64,000 bases of DNA from Dyella subtropica. Its GTDB lineage: Bacteria; Pseudomonadota; Gammaproteobacteria; Xanthomonadales; Rhodanobacteraceae. Of this stretch, positions 35,283-43,282 are shown piece after piece. A model generated the notes under the pieces. The model was not told where the DNA came from, did not search any database, and saw only the letters and a list, made by a program, of their open reading frames with translations. The translations under genes and the position numbers were made by a program. The stretch covers positions 20,210 to 84,209 of the forward strand of contig NZ_JAPDPD010000023.1 in the NCBI RefSeq assembly GCF_026283965.1. Direction: 5' to 3'. Position 1 is the first letter of the stretch; each line of letters begins with the position of its first letter.

Positions 35283-36449
35283 TCAGCGTTGCAGCAAACC
35301 GCCGCCGAAGTTCTGCGAATCGCGGGTCTCTTCCAGCTCCACGCCGTCCAGGCCCTGCGACAGCGTGTGGGCATCGCCGCCCTGGGCCAGCTTGATGCGC
35401 AGGCGCACCTCGTTGGAGCTGTCGGCGTGGCGCAGCGCGTCCTCGTAGGAGATCTCGCCGGCGTGATACAGCTCGACCAGGCTCTGGTCGAAGGTCTTCA
35501 TGCCGAGATTGGTGGACTCCTTCATCACTTCCTTGAGCTTGTGGATCTCGCCCTGGCGGATGTAGTCCTGCACCAGCGGCGTGCCCAGCAGCACCTCCAC
35601 CGCCACGCGGCGCGCCTTGCCGTCCGGGGTCGGAATCAGCTGCTGCGCGACCACGCCCTTGAGGTTCAGCGACAAGTCCATGAACAGCTGCGAGCGGCGA
35701 TCTTCCGGGAAGAAGTGCAGGATGCGGTCCATCGCCTGGTTGGCGTTATTCGCATGCAACGTGCACAGGCACAAGTGACCGGTTTCGGAGAAGTTGATCG
35801 CGTGCTCCATGGTCTCGCGCGTACGCACCTCACCGATCATGATCACGTCGGGCGCCTGGCGCAGCGTGTTCTTCAGCGCGTTGTCCCAGCTATCGGTGTC
35901 GATGCCCAGCTCGCGCTGGGTAATGATGCAGCCCTCGTGCTTGTGCACGTATTCGATCGGGTCTTCGATGGTGATGATGTGGCCGGTCGAATTCGCGTTG
36001 CGATAGCCGATCATCGACGCCAGCGACGTCGACTTACCGGTACCGGTGCCGCCGACGAAGATGATGATGCCGCGCTTGGTCATCGCCAGCTGCTTGATCA
36101 CCGGCGGCAGGTTCAGCTCTTCGATGGTGGGGATCTTCGACTCGATCCGGCGCAGCACCATGCCCACGCAATTACGCTGGTAGAAGCACGACACACGGAA
36201 GCGGCCCACGCCCTGCGCCGAGATCGCGAACTGGCATTCGTGGGTTTTCTCGAACTCCTCGCGCTGCGAGGGCGTCATCACGTTGAGCACCATATCGCGC
36301 GACTGCTGTTGCGACAGCGGGCTCTGCGTAATCGGCACGATGCGGCCCTGCACCTTCATCGAAGGCGCGACACCGGCCGTGATGAACAGGTCCGACGCCT
36401 TCTTGTGCACCATCAGTTTCAGGAACGAGGTGAAATCGAAGTCGCTCAT
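35283..36449 (-). CDS. pilU: Type IV pilus retraction ATPase PilU
   Basis: 388 residues. Secretion-type AAA+ ATPase with Walker A GGTGTGKST at 133-141, an Asp box and Walker B (DVIMIGEVRTRETM), and the His box HLCLCTLHANNANQAMDRI. The C-terminal AIRNLIRE motif of PilT is absent (GTPLVQDYIRQGE instead), and the extended C-terminus fits PilU. PilU aids PilT in force generation during pilus retraction at the inner-membrane base. It is downstream of pilT, with 118 bases holding a long hairpin between them. Confidence 0.95.
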   Translation of the reverse strand: MSDFDFTSFLKLMVHKKASDLFITAGVAPSMKVQGRIVPITQSPLSQQQSRDMVLNVMTPSQREEFEKTHECQFAISAQGVGRFRVSCFYQRNCVGMVLRRIESKIPTIEELNLPPVIKQLAMTKRGIIIFVGGTGTGKSTSLASMIGYRNANSTGHIITIEDPIEYVHKHEGCIITQRELGIDTDSWDNALKNTLRQAPDVIMIGEVRTRETMEHAINFSETGHLCLCTLHANNANQAMDRILHFFPEDRRSQLFMDLSLNLKGVVAQQLIPTPDGKARRVAVEVLLGTPLVQDYIRQGEIHKLKEVMKESTNLGMKTFDQSLVELYHAGEISYEDALRHADSSNEVRLRIKLAQGGDAHTLSQGLDGVELEETRDSQNFGGGLLQR

Positions 36450-36468
36450 GGGATGTCTCCTTGGGAGA

Positions 36469-36564
36469 CGGGAACAGAGAATGGAACACAGGGAACGGAG
36501 AAAGAGCAGCGGAAATGCCGGGTGCGGCTTTCACCCGTTTCCCGTTCATTGTTCTCTGTTCCCG
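36469..36564. repeat. Long intercistronic hairpin between pilT and pilU
   Basis: Arms 36469-36486 and 36544-36564 pair as CGGGAACAGAGAA with its complement plus a few more bases, with a 57-base loop. It lies 20 bases before the pilU start and just after the pilT stop. A similar hairpin with purine-rich arms is at 41209-41302. Confidence 0.7.
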
Positions 36565-36567
36565 CCA

Positions 36568-37605
36568 TCATTTGAATACATCCTTGTTCTTGGCATAGCT
36601 CCCCGCCTGCTGGCGGGTCACCAGGCCGCGCTTCACCAGATCCTGCAAATTCTGGTCCAGCGTCTGCATACCATGCTGCTGACCGGTCTGGATCGACGAA
36701 TACATCTGCGCCACCTTGTCCTCGCGGATCAGGTTACGGATCGCCGGGATGCCAACCATGATCTCGTGCGCCGCCATACGGCCGCCGCCCACCTTCTTCA
36801 GCAGCGACTGCGAAATCACCGCGCGCAGCGATTCGGACAGCATCGAGCGCACCATCGGTTTCTCGCCGGAGGGGAATACGTCGATGATGCGGTCGATGGT
36901 CTTGGCCGCCGAGCTGGTGTGCAGCGTGCCAAACACCAGGTGACCGGTTTCCGCGGCGGTCAACGCCAAGCGGATGGTTTCCAGATCGCGAAGCTCGCCC
37001 ACCAGGATGTAGTCGGGATCTTCGCGAAGCGCGGAACGCAATGCCTCATTGAAGCCATGGGTATCGCGATGCACTTCACGCTGGTTCACCAGGCACTTCT
37101 GCGAGGTGTGCACAAACTCGATCGGATCCTCGATGGTGAGGATGTGACCGTATTCGTTCTTGTTGACGTGGTCGACCATGGCCGCCAGCGTGGTCGACTT
37201 GCCCGAACCGGTCGGACCGGTGACCAGGATCAAACCCTGCGGCTGTTCAATCAGATCGCGGAAGATGCGTGGCGCGCCGAGATCCTCCAGCGTGAGCACT
37301 TCGGACGGAATCGTACGGAACACCGCACCAGCACCGCGGTTTTGATTGAACGAGTTGACGCGGAACCGGGCCAGGCCGGGAATCTCGAACGAGAAGTCGA
37401 CCTCGAGGAATTCCTCGTAGTCGCGCCGCTGCTTATCCGACATGATGTCGTAGATCAGCGAATGCACCTGTTTGTGTTCCAGCGCCGGAATGTTGATACG
37501 GCGTACATCGCCGTCCACGCGGATCATCGGCGGCAGGCCGGCGGACAAATGCAAGTCCGAGGCCTTGTTCTTCACCGAGAAGGCAAGCAATTCGGCGATA
37601 TCCAT
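36568..37605 (-). CDS. pilT: Type IV pilus retraction ATPase PilT
   Basis: 345 residues, the family's usual length. Walker A GPTGSGKST is at 130-138, Walker B is in DYILVGELRD, the His box is HLVFGTLHTSSAAKTIDRI, and the diagnostic AIRNLIRE is at 288-295. PilT hexamers depolymerise pilin at the inner membrane, powering twitching, DNA uptake and surface sensing. ATG at 37605 gives MDIAELL, the standard PilT start, after an [11 protein letters not shown] site; the frame also runs to 37620. pilT and proC diverge here, and the long repeat of about 370 bp lies between them. Confidence 0.96.
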   Translation of the reverse strand: MDIAELLAFSVKNKASDLHLSAGLPPMIRVDGDVRRINIPALEHKQVHSLIYDIMSDKQRRDYEEFLEVDFSFEIPGLARFRVNSFNQNRGAGAVFRTIPSEVLTLEDLGAPRIFRDLIEQPQGLILVTGPTGSGKSTTLAAMVDHVNKNEYGHILTIEDPIEFVHTSQKCLVNQREVHRDTHGFNEALRSALREDPDYILVGELRDLETIRLALTAAETGHLVFGTLHTSSAAKTIDRIIDVFPSGEKPMVRSMLSESLRAVISQSLLKKVGGGRMAAHEIMVGIPAIRNLIREDKVAQMYSSIQTGQQHGMQTLDQNLQDLVKRGLVTRQQAGSYAKNKDVFK

Positions 37606-37849
37606 CAGGTTCCCCTTCAACCGATCATCAAGATGTCATAGTGCGGTCGCCGCTTCGGCGAGGGTGGACACGCACAGCGCGATGCTACGCGCTTACGGCA
37701 GCCCGAATAGCTGAAAAACCGATTCCCCTTGCAGCGCGACGATACTACTCGCGGCGAGGGCGGTGGGACCAGTCTTTCCTCGGGTGTACTTCTGAAAGTG
37801 ATGACGGTGTTACAGAAGTGTGGAGATGTGCACGGCGCGTGTTTTACTC

Positions 37850-38222
37850 CCGTCCCCTCTGAAAGGGCTGGGGTGAAGGTCTCGGCTCGCGATACCGCAT
37901 CTGCTTCGTCACCCCGGCGCAGGCCGGGGTCCAGTGACTTTGACGCTTGATTGTCGTGATTGCCTGCCCTGGCTCGCCTGCGGCGGGCTCCCGTACCGCT
38001 GCCGCGGTCCGGGTCACTTTCTCTTGCTTGCCCAAGAGAAAGTAACCAAGGAGAAGGGCACCCCGGTTTCGCGCTCTCCGGCTTCGCCTGCGAGTCCGTG
38101 AGGGCTGGCCGGGCTTTTCGACACGACGTTTGGTGTCCTGTCGGGAGGCATCGGCGTCCACGCCGATGCCCCCTTCGGGGCCTGATCGTCCAGCCCTCAC
38201 CGCTGCACAGGGGCCCCAAGAG
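37850..38222 (+). repeat. Long structured dispersed repeat, copy A
   Basis: First of five copies of a repeat of about 370-400 bp. Recognisable hairpins, in order, are the CCCCGGCGCAGGCCGGGG stem (37912-37929), the GTCACTTTCTCTTG stem with CAAGAGAAAGTAAC (38013-38046), and the variable stem GGCATCGGCG with CGCCGATGCC (38147-38170). The copy ends with the conserved CCAGCCCTCACCGCTGCACA. The rest of the pilT-proC gap (37606-37849 and 38223-38402) shows no gene. In Pseudomonas yggS occupies this position between pilT and proC; it is missing here. Confidence 0.85.
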
Positions 38223-38239
38223 CTGACGGGCTCGCTTGC

Positions 38240-38335
38240 GCATCGCCTTTCTTTTACTCCCTCCCCTGCTTGTCCCGTAGAGGGACTTCCTTCGGTCGCA
38301 GGAGGGTTGGGGAAGGGGTGAATACTTGCAACCAC
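38240..38335. repeat. Pyrimidine/purine-rich inverted repeat module
   Basis: CCCTCCCCTGCTTG on the left and GCAGGAGGGTTGGGG with AGGGGTGAATACTTGC on the right form a long imperfect hairpin. The same module, including GGGGGTGAACACTTGC, recurs at 53212-53365 beside copy D, so it seems to be an associated but separable unit. Confidence 0.6.
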
Positions 38336-38402
38336 GTCGCGCGGGCTCAAAACAAAGGCTCTGCTCCGGTAAGGTATGGGCCTGCATTTGCGAGGAGTCC
38401 GC

Positions 38403-39227
38403 ATGACACACATCGCTTTCATTGGTGGCGGCAATATGGCGCGCAGTCTGATCGGCGGCTTGCTGAAGACCGGCGTCGCGGCCTCGACCATCAGCGTGGC
38501 CGAACCGCGCGCCGAGGCCCGCCAGGAACTGGGGCGCGAGTTTGGCGTGGCTTGCTATGCCGAGAACCGGTTGGCCGCCGCCGATGCGCAAGTGCTGGTG
38601 TTGGCGGTGAAGCCGCAGATCATGCCCGCGCTGCACAACGAATTGCGCGACACCTTGCAACGCCAGCGCCCGATGCTGATCTCGATTGCCGCTGGCGTGC
38701 GCATCGACCAGCTGGAGCGTTGGTTCGGCGCCTATCTGCCGATCGTGCGCTGCATGCCCAACACCCCTGCCCTGATTGGCGCCGGCGCCACGGGGCTGTG
38801 TGCCAACAGCCGGGTCAGTCCGCCGCAGCGCGCGCAGGCGCAGCACATTCTGGATGCGGTCGGCCTTACGCGTTGGATCGACAACGAGGCGCTGATGGAT
38901 ACCGTCACCGCCATCTCCGGTTCCGGCCCTGCCTATTTCTTCGCTCTGGTCGAAGCGCTGGAGGATGCAGCCGTGGCGCAAGGCATGCCGCGCGACACCG
39001 CCCGGGCTCTGGCGGCTCAAACCTGTCTTGGCGCCGGCCGCATGTTGGTCGAAAGCGGCGAGGATCCCGGCGTGCTGCGCCAGCGAGTCACATCGCCCAA
39101 CGGCACCACCCAGGCCGCGCTGGAGAGTTTTGCCGGCGATGGTCTGTCGCGCACTGTCTCCCGCGCCGTCTCCGCCGCCACCCAACGCGGCGCGGAACTG
39201 GCCGCCGCACTGGATAACGCCTCGTGA
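38403..39227 (+). CDS. proC: Pyrroline-5-carboxylate reductase
   Basis: 274 residues. N-terminal Rossmann motif FIGGGNMARSLIGG, a central VKPQIMPA, and the family signature ISGSGPAYFFALVEAL with the catalytic Ser/Thr region, then AAQTCLGAGRMLVESGEDPGVLRQRVTSPNGTTQAAL. It reduces pyrroline-5-carboxylate to proline with NAD(P)H in the cytoplasm. ATG at 38403 (MTHIAFIGG) is the natural start; the frame extends 9 codons upstream. Its stop overlaps the yggT start by 4 bases. Confidence 0.95.
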   Translation: MTHIAFIGGGNMARSLIGGLLKTGVAASTISVAEPRAEARQELGREFGVACYAENRLAAADAQVLVLAVKPQIMPALHNELRDTLQRQRPMLISIAAGVRIDQLERWFGAYLPIVRCMPNTPALIGAGATGLCANSRVSPPQRAQAQHILDAVGLTRWIDNEALMDTVTAISGSGPAYFFALVEALEDAAVAQGMPRDTARALAAQTCLGAGRMLVESGEDPGVLRQRVTSPNGTTQAALESFAGDGLSRTVSRAVSAATQRGAELAAALDNAS

Positions 39228-39799
39228 CTTATCTGCTCAGCGCCTTCTCGTTTCTGATCGACCTGCTCTTCGGTGCAGTGGCCACGCTGTTCGTGCTGCG
39301 GCTGCTGGCCGAAGCCTGCCGCGTGGATTTCAATAATCCGCTCAGCCAGTTCCTCTACCGCTACACCAATCCGGTGCTGGCACCCGTTCGCCGCGTGCTG
39401 CCCAATTGGCGGCGGATCAATCTGGCCGCGCTGCTGGTGGCGTGGCTGTTGATGCTGATCAAGCGCGCCTTGCAGTTCGCGCTGATCGGTACCGCGCCAG
39501 GTATCGCGGGGCTGCTCTTGCTTTCGCTGGCCGAGCTGATCGATTTCGTGCTGGTGTTCTATCTGGTGCTGATCTTCATCTGGTCGCTGATGAGTCTGTT
39601 CCAGGTGGATCGGCGTCAGCCGGTGTTGCGTCTGGCCGGCAGTCTGGTGGAACCGGTGCTGCGGCCATTGCGCGGCAAGCTAGTGGTCGGGATGCTGGAT
39701 TTCTCACCGTGGGTGGTGATGGTTGTGTTGATGCTGGCGCGCATTTTGTTGGTGGGGCCGTTGAGCAATGTGGGGTTGCGGATGGCGTTGGGTGGCTGA
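39224..39799 (+). CDS. yggT: YggT family membrane protein
   Basis: 191 residues. GTG start in the overlapping GTGA at the proC stop, so it is translationally coupled. It has two YGGT repeats, each with two membrane helices: FLIDLLFGAVATLFVLRLLAEA with NPLSQFLYRYTNPVLAPVRRVLP, then LVLIFIWSLMSLF with PVLRLAGSLVEPVLRPLRGKL. The family is a widespread inner-membrane protein linked to osmotic or division functions in some bacteria. It is conserved next to proC in many Proteobacteria. Confidence 0.93.
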   Translation: MTYLLSAFSFLIDLLFGAVATLFVLRLLAEACRVDFNNPLSQFLYRYTNPVLAPVRRVLPNWRRINLAALLVAWLLMLIKRALQFALIGTAPGIAGLLLLSLAELIDFVLVFYLVLIFIWSLMSLFQVDRRQPVLRLAGSLVEPVLRPLRGKLVVGMLDFSPWVVMVVLMLARILLVGPLSNVGLRMALGG

Positions 39800-39827
39800 A
39801 GCTCACTGACACGGCGGAGTAAAGACC

Positions 39828-40391
39828 ATGCGTACCGCGTTGCTGCTCTCGCTATCGGTCCTGTCCGTGACACTGGCGGCGGCGACTTCGCCCACCCTCC
39901 CGTTTCAGGTGAGTATCAACGGAAGCATTCGCACCAGTGCGGGCGAACAACCGGCGACGCTCACCGTCATCTGTGCGGAGGGCAAGGGAGGCGCCCTGTC
40001 CTTGCAACTGCGCCTTCCGGGGACCCAACTGACGGACTACGACCTGGATGCCTATGAGGGACCCGGCGCTCCGGCCGCGCAGAAGCCCTCTGCCCATCTA
40101 CAGATCGGCAACTTGCATCCAGTGGCCAAAGTCGGTGGCTGGTATACCAACGACCAGGCCGACGGGCCGCTGCTCTTCGTGTTCGGCATAGCCAGCATGT
40201 CGGGCCAATCAGGGACGGCGGCGATGGTGGTTCGAGCCCTGGGACGCACCGCTGCGAGCTTGCGCTGGACGCAGGACAACCCGCAGCCAAGGGGACAACC
40301 CCTGATTGCAAGCTTCAGCCCAACCCCCGAAGAAAGCGCGCAGATCGCTCGCATCTCCGCGCCCTGCCTACCCGCCGCCAAGCGACGCTGA
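39828..40391 (+). CDS. Exported protein of unknown function
   Basis: 187 residues with a signal peptide (cleavage near LAAAT, residue 20). The mature part is beta-rich (SLQLRLPGTQLTDYDLDAYEGPG, then LLFVFGIASMSGQSGTAAMVVRAL) and has two cysteines, one early (VICAEG) and one at the end (SAPCLP), that may form a disulphide in the periplasm. No family recognised. It follows yggT by 28 bases on the same strand and converges on the BtuF-like gene. Confidence 0.7.
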   Translation: MRTALLLSLSVLSVTLAAATSPTLPFQVSINGSIRTSAGEQPATLTVICAEGKGGALSLQLRLPGTQLTDYDLDAYEGPGAPAAQKPSAHLQIGNLHPVAKVGGWYTNDQADGPLLFVFGIASMSGQSGTAAMVVRALGRTAASLRWTQDNPQPRGQPLIASFSPTPEESAQIARISAPCLPAAKRR

Positions 40392-40402
40392 AGCCTCTAC
40401 GC

Positions 40403-41200
40403 TTACCGCGCGGCCCACGCGGCAATATGCCCATGGATGGCATCAAGGCCATCGAACAGAGCGGCTGGCCCCGGCTGCAAGATGATGGGCGACTTGATCT
40501 CATAGAGATCACCATTGCGTACAGCCGGCATCGCTTCCCAGCCCGATCTGGCCGCCACACGCTCCGGACGGAAGCGCTTGCCGCACCAGGAGCCGAAGAT
40601 GATGTCGGGCGCCTGCCGTACGACTTCGGTGGGGTCTTCAAGAATCCGGTGTTTGGCCAGGGATTCGCCAGCTTGCTGTGGAAACACGTCATCGCCACCC
40701 GCGATGCGTACCAACTCCGCTACCCAGCGGATGCCGGTGATCAGCGGTTCGTCCCATTCTTCGAAGTACACCTTCGGCCGGCGTGGCAATGCCTCTGCAG
40801 CTGAGCGGATGGCTTCTATGTGTTGTTCGGCTTTGCGCGCGTAGGCTTCGGCCTTTTCCGCTGCGCCCACCATGGCACCGAGTCGACGGATGTAGGCGAG
40901 GATGCCATCCACGCTGCGATGATTGCTGATCCATACCTCCACGCCGGCCTTGATCAGCTCGCGCGCGATGTCGGCCTGGATGTCGGAGAAACCGATGGCG
41001 AGATCGGGTTGCAGCTGAAGGATGTCGCCGATCTTCGCGCTGGTGAAGGCAGAGACCTTGGGTTTCTCTTTGCGCGCCCGCGCCGGCCGCACAGTAAAAC
41101 CGGAGATACCGACAATGCGGTGCTCTTCACCGAGCGCGTACAGCACTTCAGTGGGTTCTTCGGTGAGGCAGACGATGCGTTGCGGGTAGTGATCGGACAT
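40403..41200 (-). CDS. Cobalamin-binding (BtuF-like) periplasmic-binding-fold protein
   Basis: 265 residues from the ATG at 41200. Opens RIVCLTEEPTEVLYALGE and continues GISGFTVRP, KIGDILQLQPDLAIGFSD, a long linking helix and PDIIFGSWCGKRF: the two-lobed class III substrate-binding fold of BtuF/FecB-type proteins. There is no signal peptide even if the frame is extended to 41269, and no ABC transporter genes adjoin. It may therefore act in the cytoplasm, or the start may be misjudged. A ligand such as cobalamin is inferred from the family only. Confidence 0.75.
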   Translation of the reverse strand: MSDHYPQRIVCLTEEPTEVLYALGEEHRIVGISGFTVRPARARKEKPKVSAFTSAKIGDILQLQPDLAIGFSDIQADIARELIKAGVEVWISNHRSVDGILAYIRRLGAMVGAAEKAEAYARKAEQHIEAIRSAAEALPRRPKVYFEEWDEPLITGIRWVAELVRIAGGDDVFPQQAGESLAKHRILEDPTEVVRQAPDIIFGSWCGKRFRPERVAARSGWEAMPAVRNGDLYEIKSPIILQPGPAALFDGLDAIHGHIAAWAAR

Positions 41201-41208
41201 GGGCTTGG

Positions 41209-41302
41209 GAGCGAAGAGTGAGTGGAGAGGAGTGAGAAGAGAGTACGAGCAGTGTGCACTGCTTTTCACTCACTCCTTACTCCTCTCCACTCTTTCTCGC
41301 TC
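41209..41302. repeat. Long purine/pyrimidine hairpin between yjbQ and the BtuF-like gene
   Basis: The left arm GAGCGAAGAGTGAGTGGAGA and the right arm ending CTCCACTCTTTCTCGCTC pair imperfectly over about 30 bases, with AGTGTGCACT at the centre. It begins right after the yjbQ stop codon and ends 8 bases before the next start codon, so the whole gap is the hairpin. Confidence 0.7.
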
Positions 41303-41743
41303 TTAGTGTCCCAGCACCGTCACCGTGACCTTGCGCTGATGCGGGTCCACACGGTGCTCCCACAAATACACGCCCTGCCAGGTACCCAGCTGCAATTTGC
41401 CGCCATGTACGGGCACGGTGAGGCTGACGCCGGTGAGGATGGCGCGCACATGAGCCGGCATATCGTCGGGGCCTTCGGCGTCGTGCTGGAAGATGCTGTC
41501 GCCATCGGGGACGGCGCGAGAAAACCAACGCTCCAGATCGGTGCGCACCGAAGGGTCGGCATTCTCACTGATAAGCAGCGAACAACTCGTGTGCGCCGTG
41601 AATATGTTGGCGATGCCGGTCTGCACGCCGCTGGCCGAGACGATCTCGCCCACCTTTTCGCTGATCTCGCTGAAACCACGTCCACGCGTATGCACGGTGA
41701 AACCGGTTTGCGCGACGTGCTGGGCGGGTGTGGCTCGGCTCAT
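41303..41743 (-). CDS. yjbQ: YjbQ family (UPF0047) protein
   Basis: 146 residues. Contains the family's conserved core FTAHTSCSLLISENADPSVRTDLERWF, then HVRAILTGVSLTVPV and LQLGTWQGVYLWEHR, giving a barrel-like fold with His/Asp/Glu ligands. The family was linked to a weak thiamine-phosphate-synthase activity; the physiological role is unclear. It is upstream of the BtuF-like gene and downstream of pdxH on the same strand. Confidence 0.92.
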   Translation of the reverse strand: MSRATPAQHVAQTGFTVHTRGRGFSEISEKVGEIVSASGVQTGIANIFTAHTSCSLLISENADPSVRTDLERWFSRAVPDGDSIFQHDAEGPDDMPAHVRAILTGVSLTVPVHGGKLQLGTWQGVYLWEHRVDPHQRKVTVTVLGH

Positions 41744-41785
41744 GGCGGGCGGGCTCTCTAGAGGCGTGTTCTCAAGCGCATGGGC

Positions 41786-42373
41786 TCAGGGATAAAGCAT
41801 CCGGCAGGTCCAGGTCTGGCCATGGCGGCTCCAGCGCACCCGCTCGTGCAGGCGGAACTCGGCGCCGTACCAGAATTCGATCATGTCCGGCTCCACCACA
41901 TAACCGCCCCAGTGTGGCGGGCGCGTGACGTCGCGACCTTCGAACTCCTGTTCGTAGCGCGCCACGCGCTGATCGAAGGTTTCGCGATCCGGCAGCGTCT
42001 GCGACTGCAATGAAGCCCAGGCGCCGATCTGGCTCTGGCGAGGGCGACTGGCGAAGTAGGCATCGGACTCTTCCGGCAGGACTTTGCGCGCCGAGCCCTC
42101 CACTCGCACCTGTACGCCCTCGCGCAAGGTCTTCCAGTGAAAGCACAGCGCCACCTGGGTGTGCGCATCCAATTGCGAACCCTTGTCGCTCTGGTAGTTG
42201 GTGTAGAAGCGGAAACCGCGCTCGTCGGCCCCCTTCAGCAGCACGATGCGCGAACTCACCCGGCCGGCGCCATCGACGGTGGAGAGGTTCATGGCGGTGG
42301 GTTCCGGATCGCCGCCCGCACGGGCATCGTCCAGCAGTTGCAGGAAGGTATCGAGAATCTCTGATTTCAGCAT
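41786..42373 (-). CDS. pdxH: Pyridoxine/pyridoxamine 5'-phosphate oxidase
   Basis: 195 residues from the ATG at 42373. FMN-binding split-barrel with SSRIVLLKG, GFRFYTNYQSDKG, the SARKVLPEESDAYFASRP loop, SQIGAWASLQSQ and the C-terminal signature EFWYGAEFRLHERVRWSR, ending RMLYP. It oxidises pyridoxine or pyridoxamine 5'-phosphate to pyridoxal 5'-phosphate. It is shorter than E. coli PdxH (218) because the N-terminal arm is lacking. Only 30 bases separate it from the divergent kinase gene, so the two promoters must overlap the coding regions. Confidence 0.95.
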   Translation of the reverse strand: MLKSEILDTFLQLLDDARAGGDPEPTAMNLSTVDGAGRVSSRIVLLKGADERGFRFYTNYQSDKGSQLDAHTQVALCFHWKTLREGVQVRVEGSARKVLPEESDAYFASRPRQSQIGAWASLQSQTLPDRETFDQRVARYEQEFEGRDVTRPPHWGGYVVEPDMIEFWYGAEFRLHERVRWSRHGQTWTCRMLYP

Positions 42374-42403
42374 GGGTTTGAATCGTGGTCGCCGCGCGCC
42401 ATC

Positions 42404-43243
42404 ATGGCCCGCATGGTTAACGATGCTAGCACGCAGAATTCGACCCTGGCGGGCCACTTGCTCGATCAGTACGCCGGGCGCATTGCACGCTCCAAACGAC
42501 CGTATCTGCTCGGCCTTTCCGGTCTCCAGGGCAGCGGCAAGAGCACGCTGGCGCGTGAACTGAAGCGGCAGGCCGAGGCTCGCGGGTGGTCTACCGAGGT
42601 GCTCTCGCTGGACGATTTCTATTACAACCGCAGCGACCGCGAGGCACTGGCTCACCAGATCCACCCGCTGCTGCGCACGCGCGGCGTGCCCGGCACTCAC
42701 GAAATCGAACTGCTGATGTCGGTGCTGGCGGCACTGCCCACCGCATCCGACAAGTTGCCGGTGCCCTACCCCCGCTTCGACAAAGGTCGCGACACCCGCA
42801 TACCGCCCTCGCGCTGGCCCAAGATCACCCGGTCGCCGAAGCTGGTGATCCTGGAAGGCTGGGCGCTAGGCATCCGCCCGCAACTGCAGTCCGCGTTGGA
42901 ACCGCCGATCAACGAACTGGAGCGCAACGAAGACCCCGACGGCACCTGGCGTCATTGGGTCAACAAGCAATTGCGTGGCTACCAGCCGCTATGGCGCAAG
43001 CTCGATGCCTTGATCGTATTGCAGGCGCCTAACTGGGATGTGGTTCGCCAATGGCGCAGCCAGCAGGAAGAAGCCTTGCTGGCGCGGCATGCGCCGCTGG
43101 CCATGGACGCCAAGGCCATGGCGCGCTTTCTCGCTCACTACGAACGTTTGAGCCGCCACGCTCTCGCCACGCTGCCCGCCCTGGCCGACAGCTGCGTGGA
43201 GTACGACACCCAGCGCCATGTGATCGGCTTGAGCCACGCCTGA
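42404..43243 (+). CDS. P-loop kinase, D-glycerate 3-kinase / YGR205-like
   Basis: 279 residues. P-loop GLSGLQGSGKSTLARELK near residue 37-54, a LSLDDFYYNR motif typical of the phosphoribulokinase/uridine kinase class, and LVILEGWALGIRP. C-terminal segments QLRGYQPLWRKLDALIVLQAP and FLAHYERLSRHAL match the plant-type glycerate kinase and yeast Tda10/YGR205 group. It probably phosphorylates a small hydroxy acid such as D-glycerate with ATP; the substrate is not proven. It is divergent from pdxH. Confidence 0.85.
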   Translation: MARMVNDASTQNSTLAGHLLDQYAGRIARSKRPYLLGLSGLQGSGKSTLARELKRQAEARGWSTEVLSLDDFYYNRSDREALAHQIHPLLRTRGVPGTHEIELLMSVLAALPTASDKLPVPYPRFDKGRDTRIPPSRWPKITRSPKLVILEGWALGIRPQLQSALEPPINELERNEDPDGTWRHWVNKQLRGYQPLWRKLDALIVLQAPNWDVVRQWRSQQEEALLARHAPLAMDAKAMARFLAHYERLSRHALATLPALADSCVEYDTQRHVIGLSHA

Positions 43244-43267
43244 GCGCCGGCCGGCGGCTGCCGGCGC
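43244..43267. terminator. GC hairpin between convergent kinase and dodecin genes
   Basis: An 8-bp perfect stem GCGCCGGC with GCCGGCGC lies right at the kinase stop codon, before the dodecin gene end. There is no T-run, so termination is uncertain. Confidence 0.3.
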
Positions 43268-43282
43268 GGCGTAGCGAAATGA

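Noticed and set aside
37617..39185. 522-codon minus-strand frame opposite proC and the repeat
   Set aside because: Antisense to proC and composed mostly of repeat sequence; no domain.
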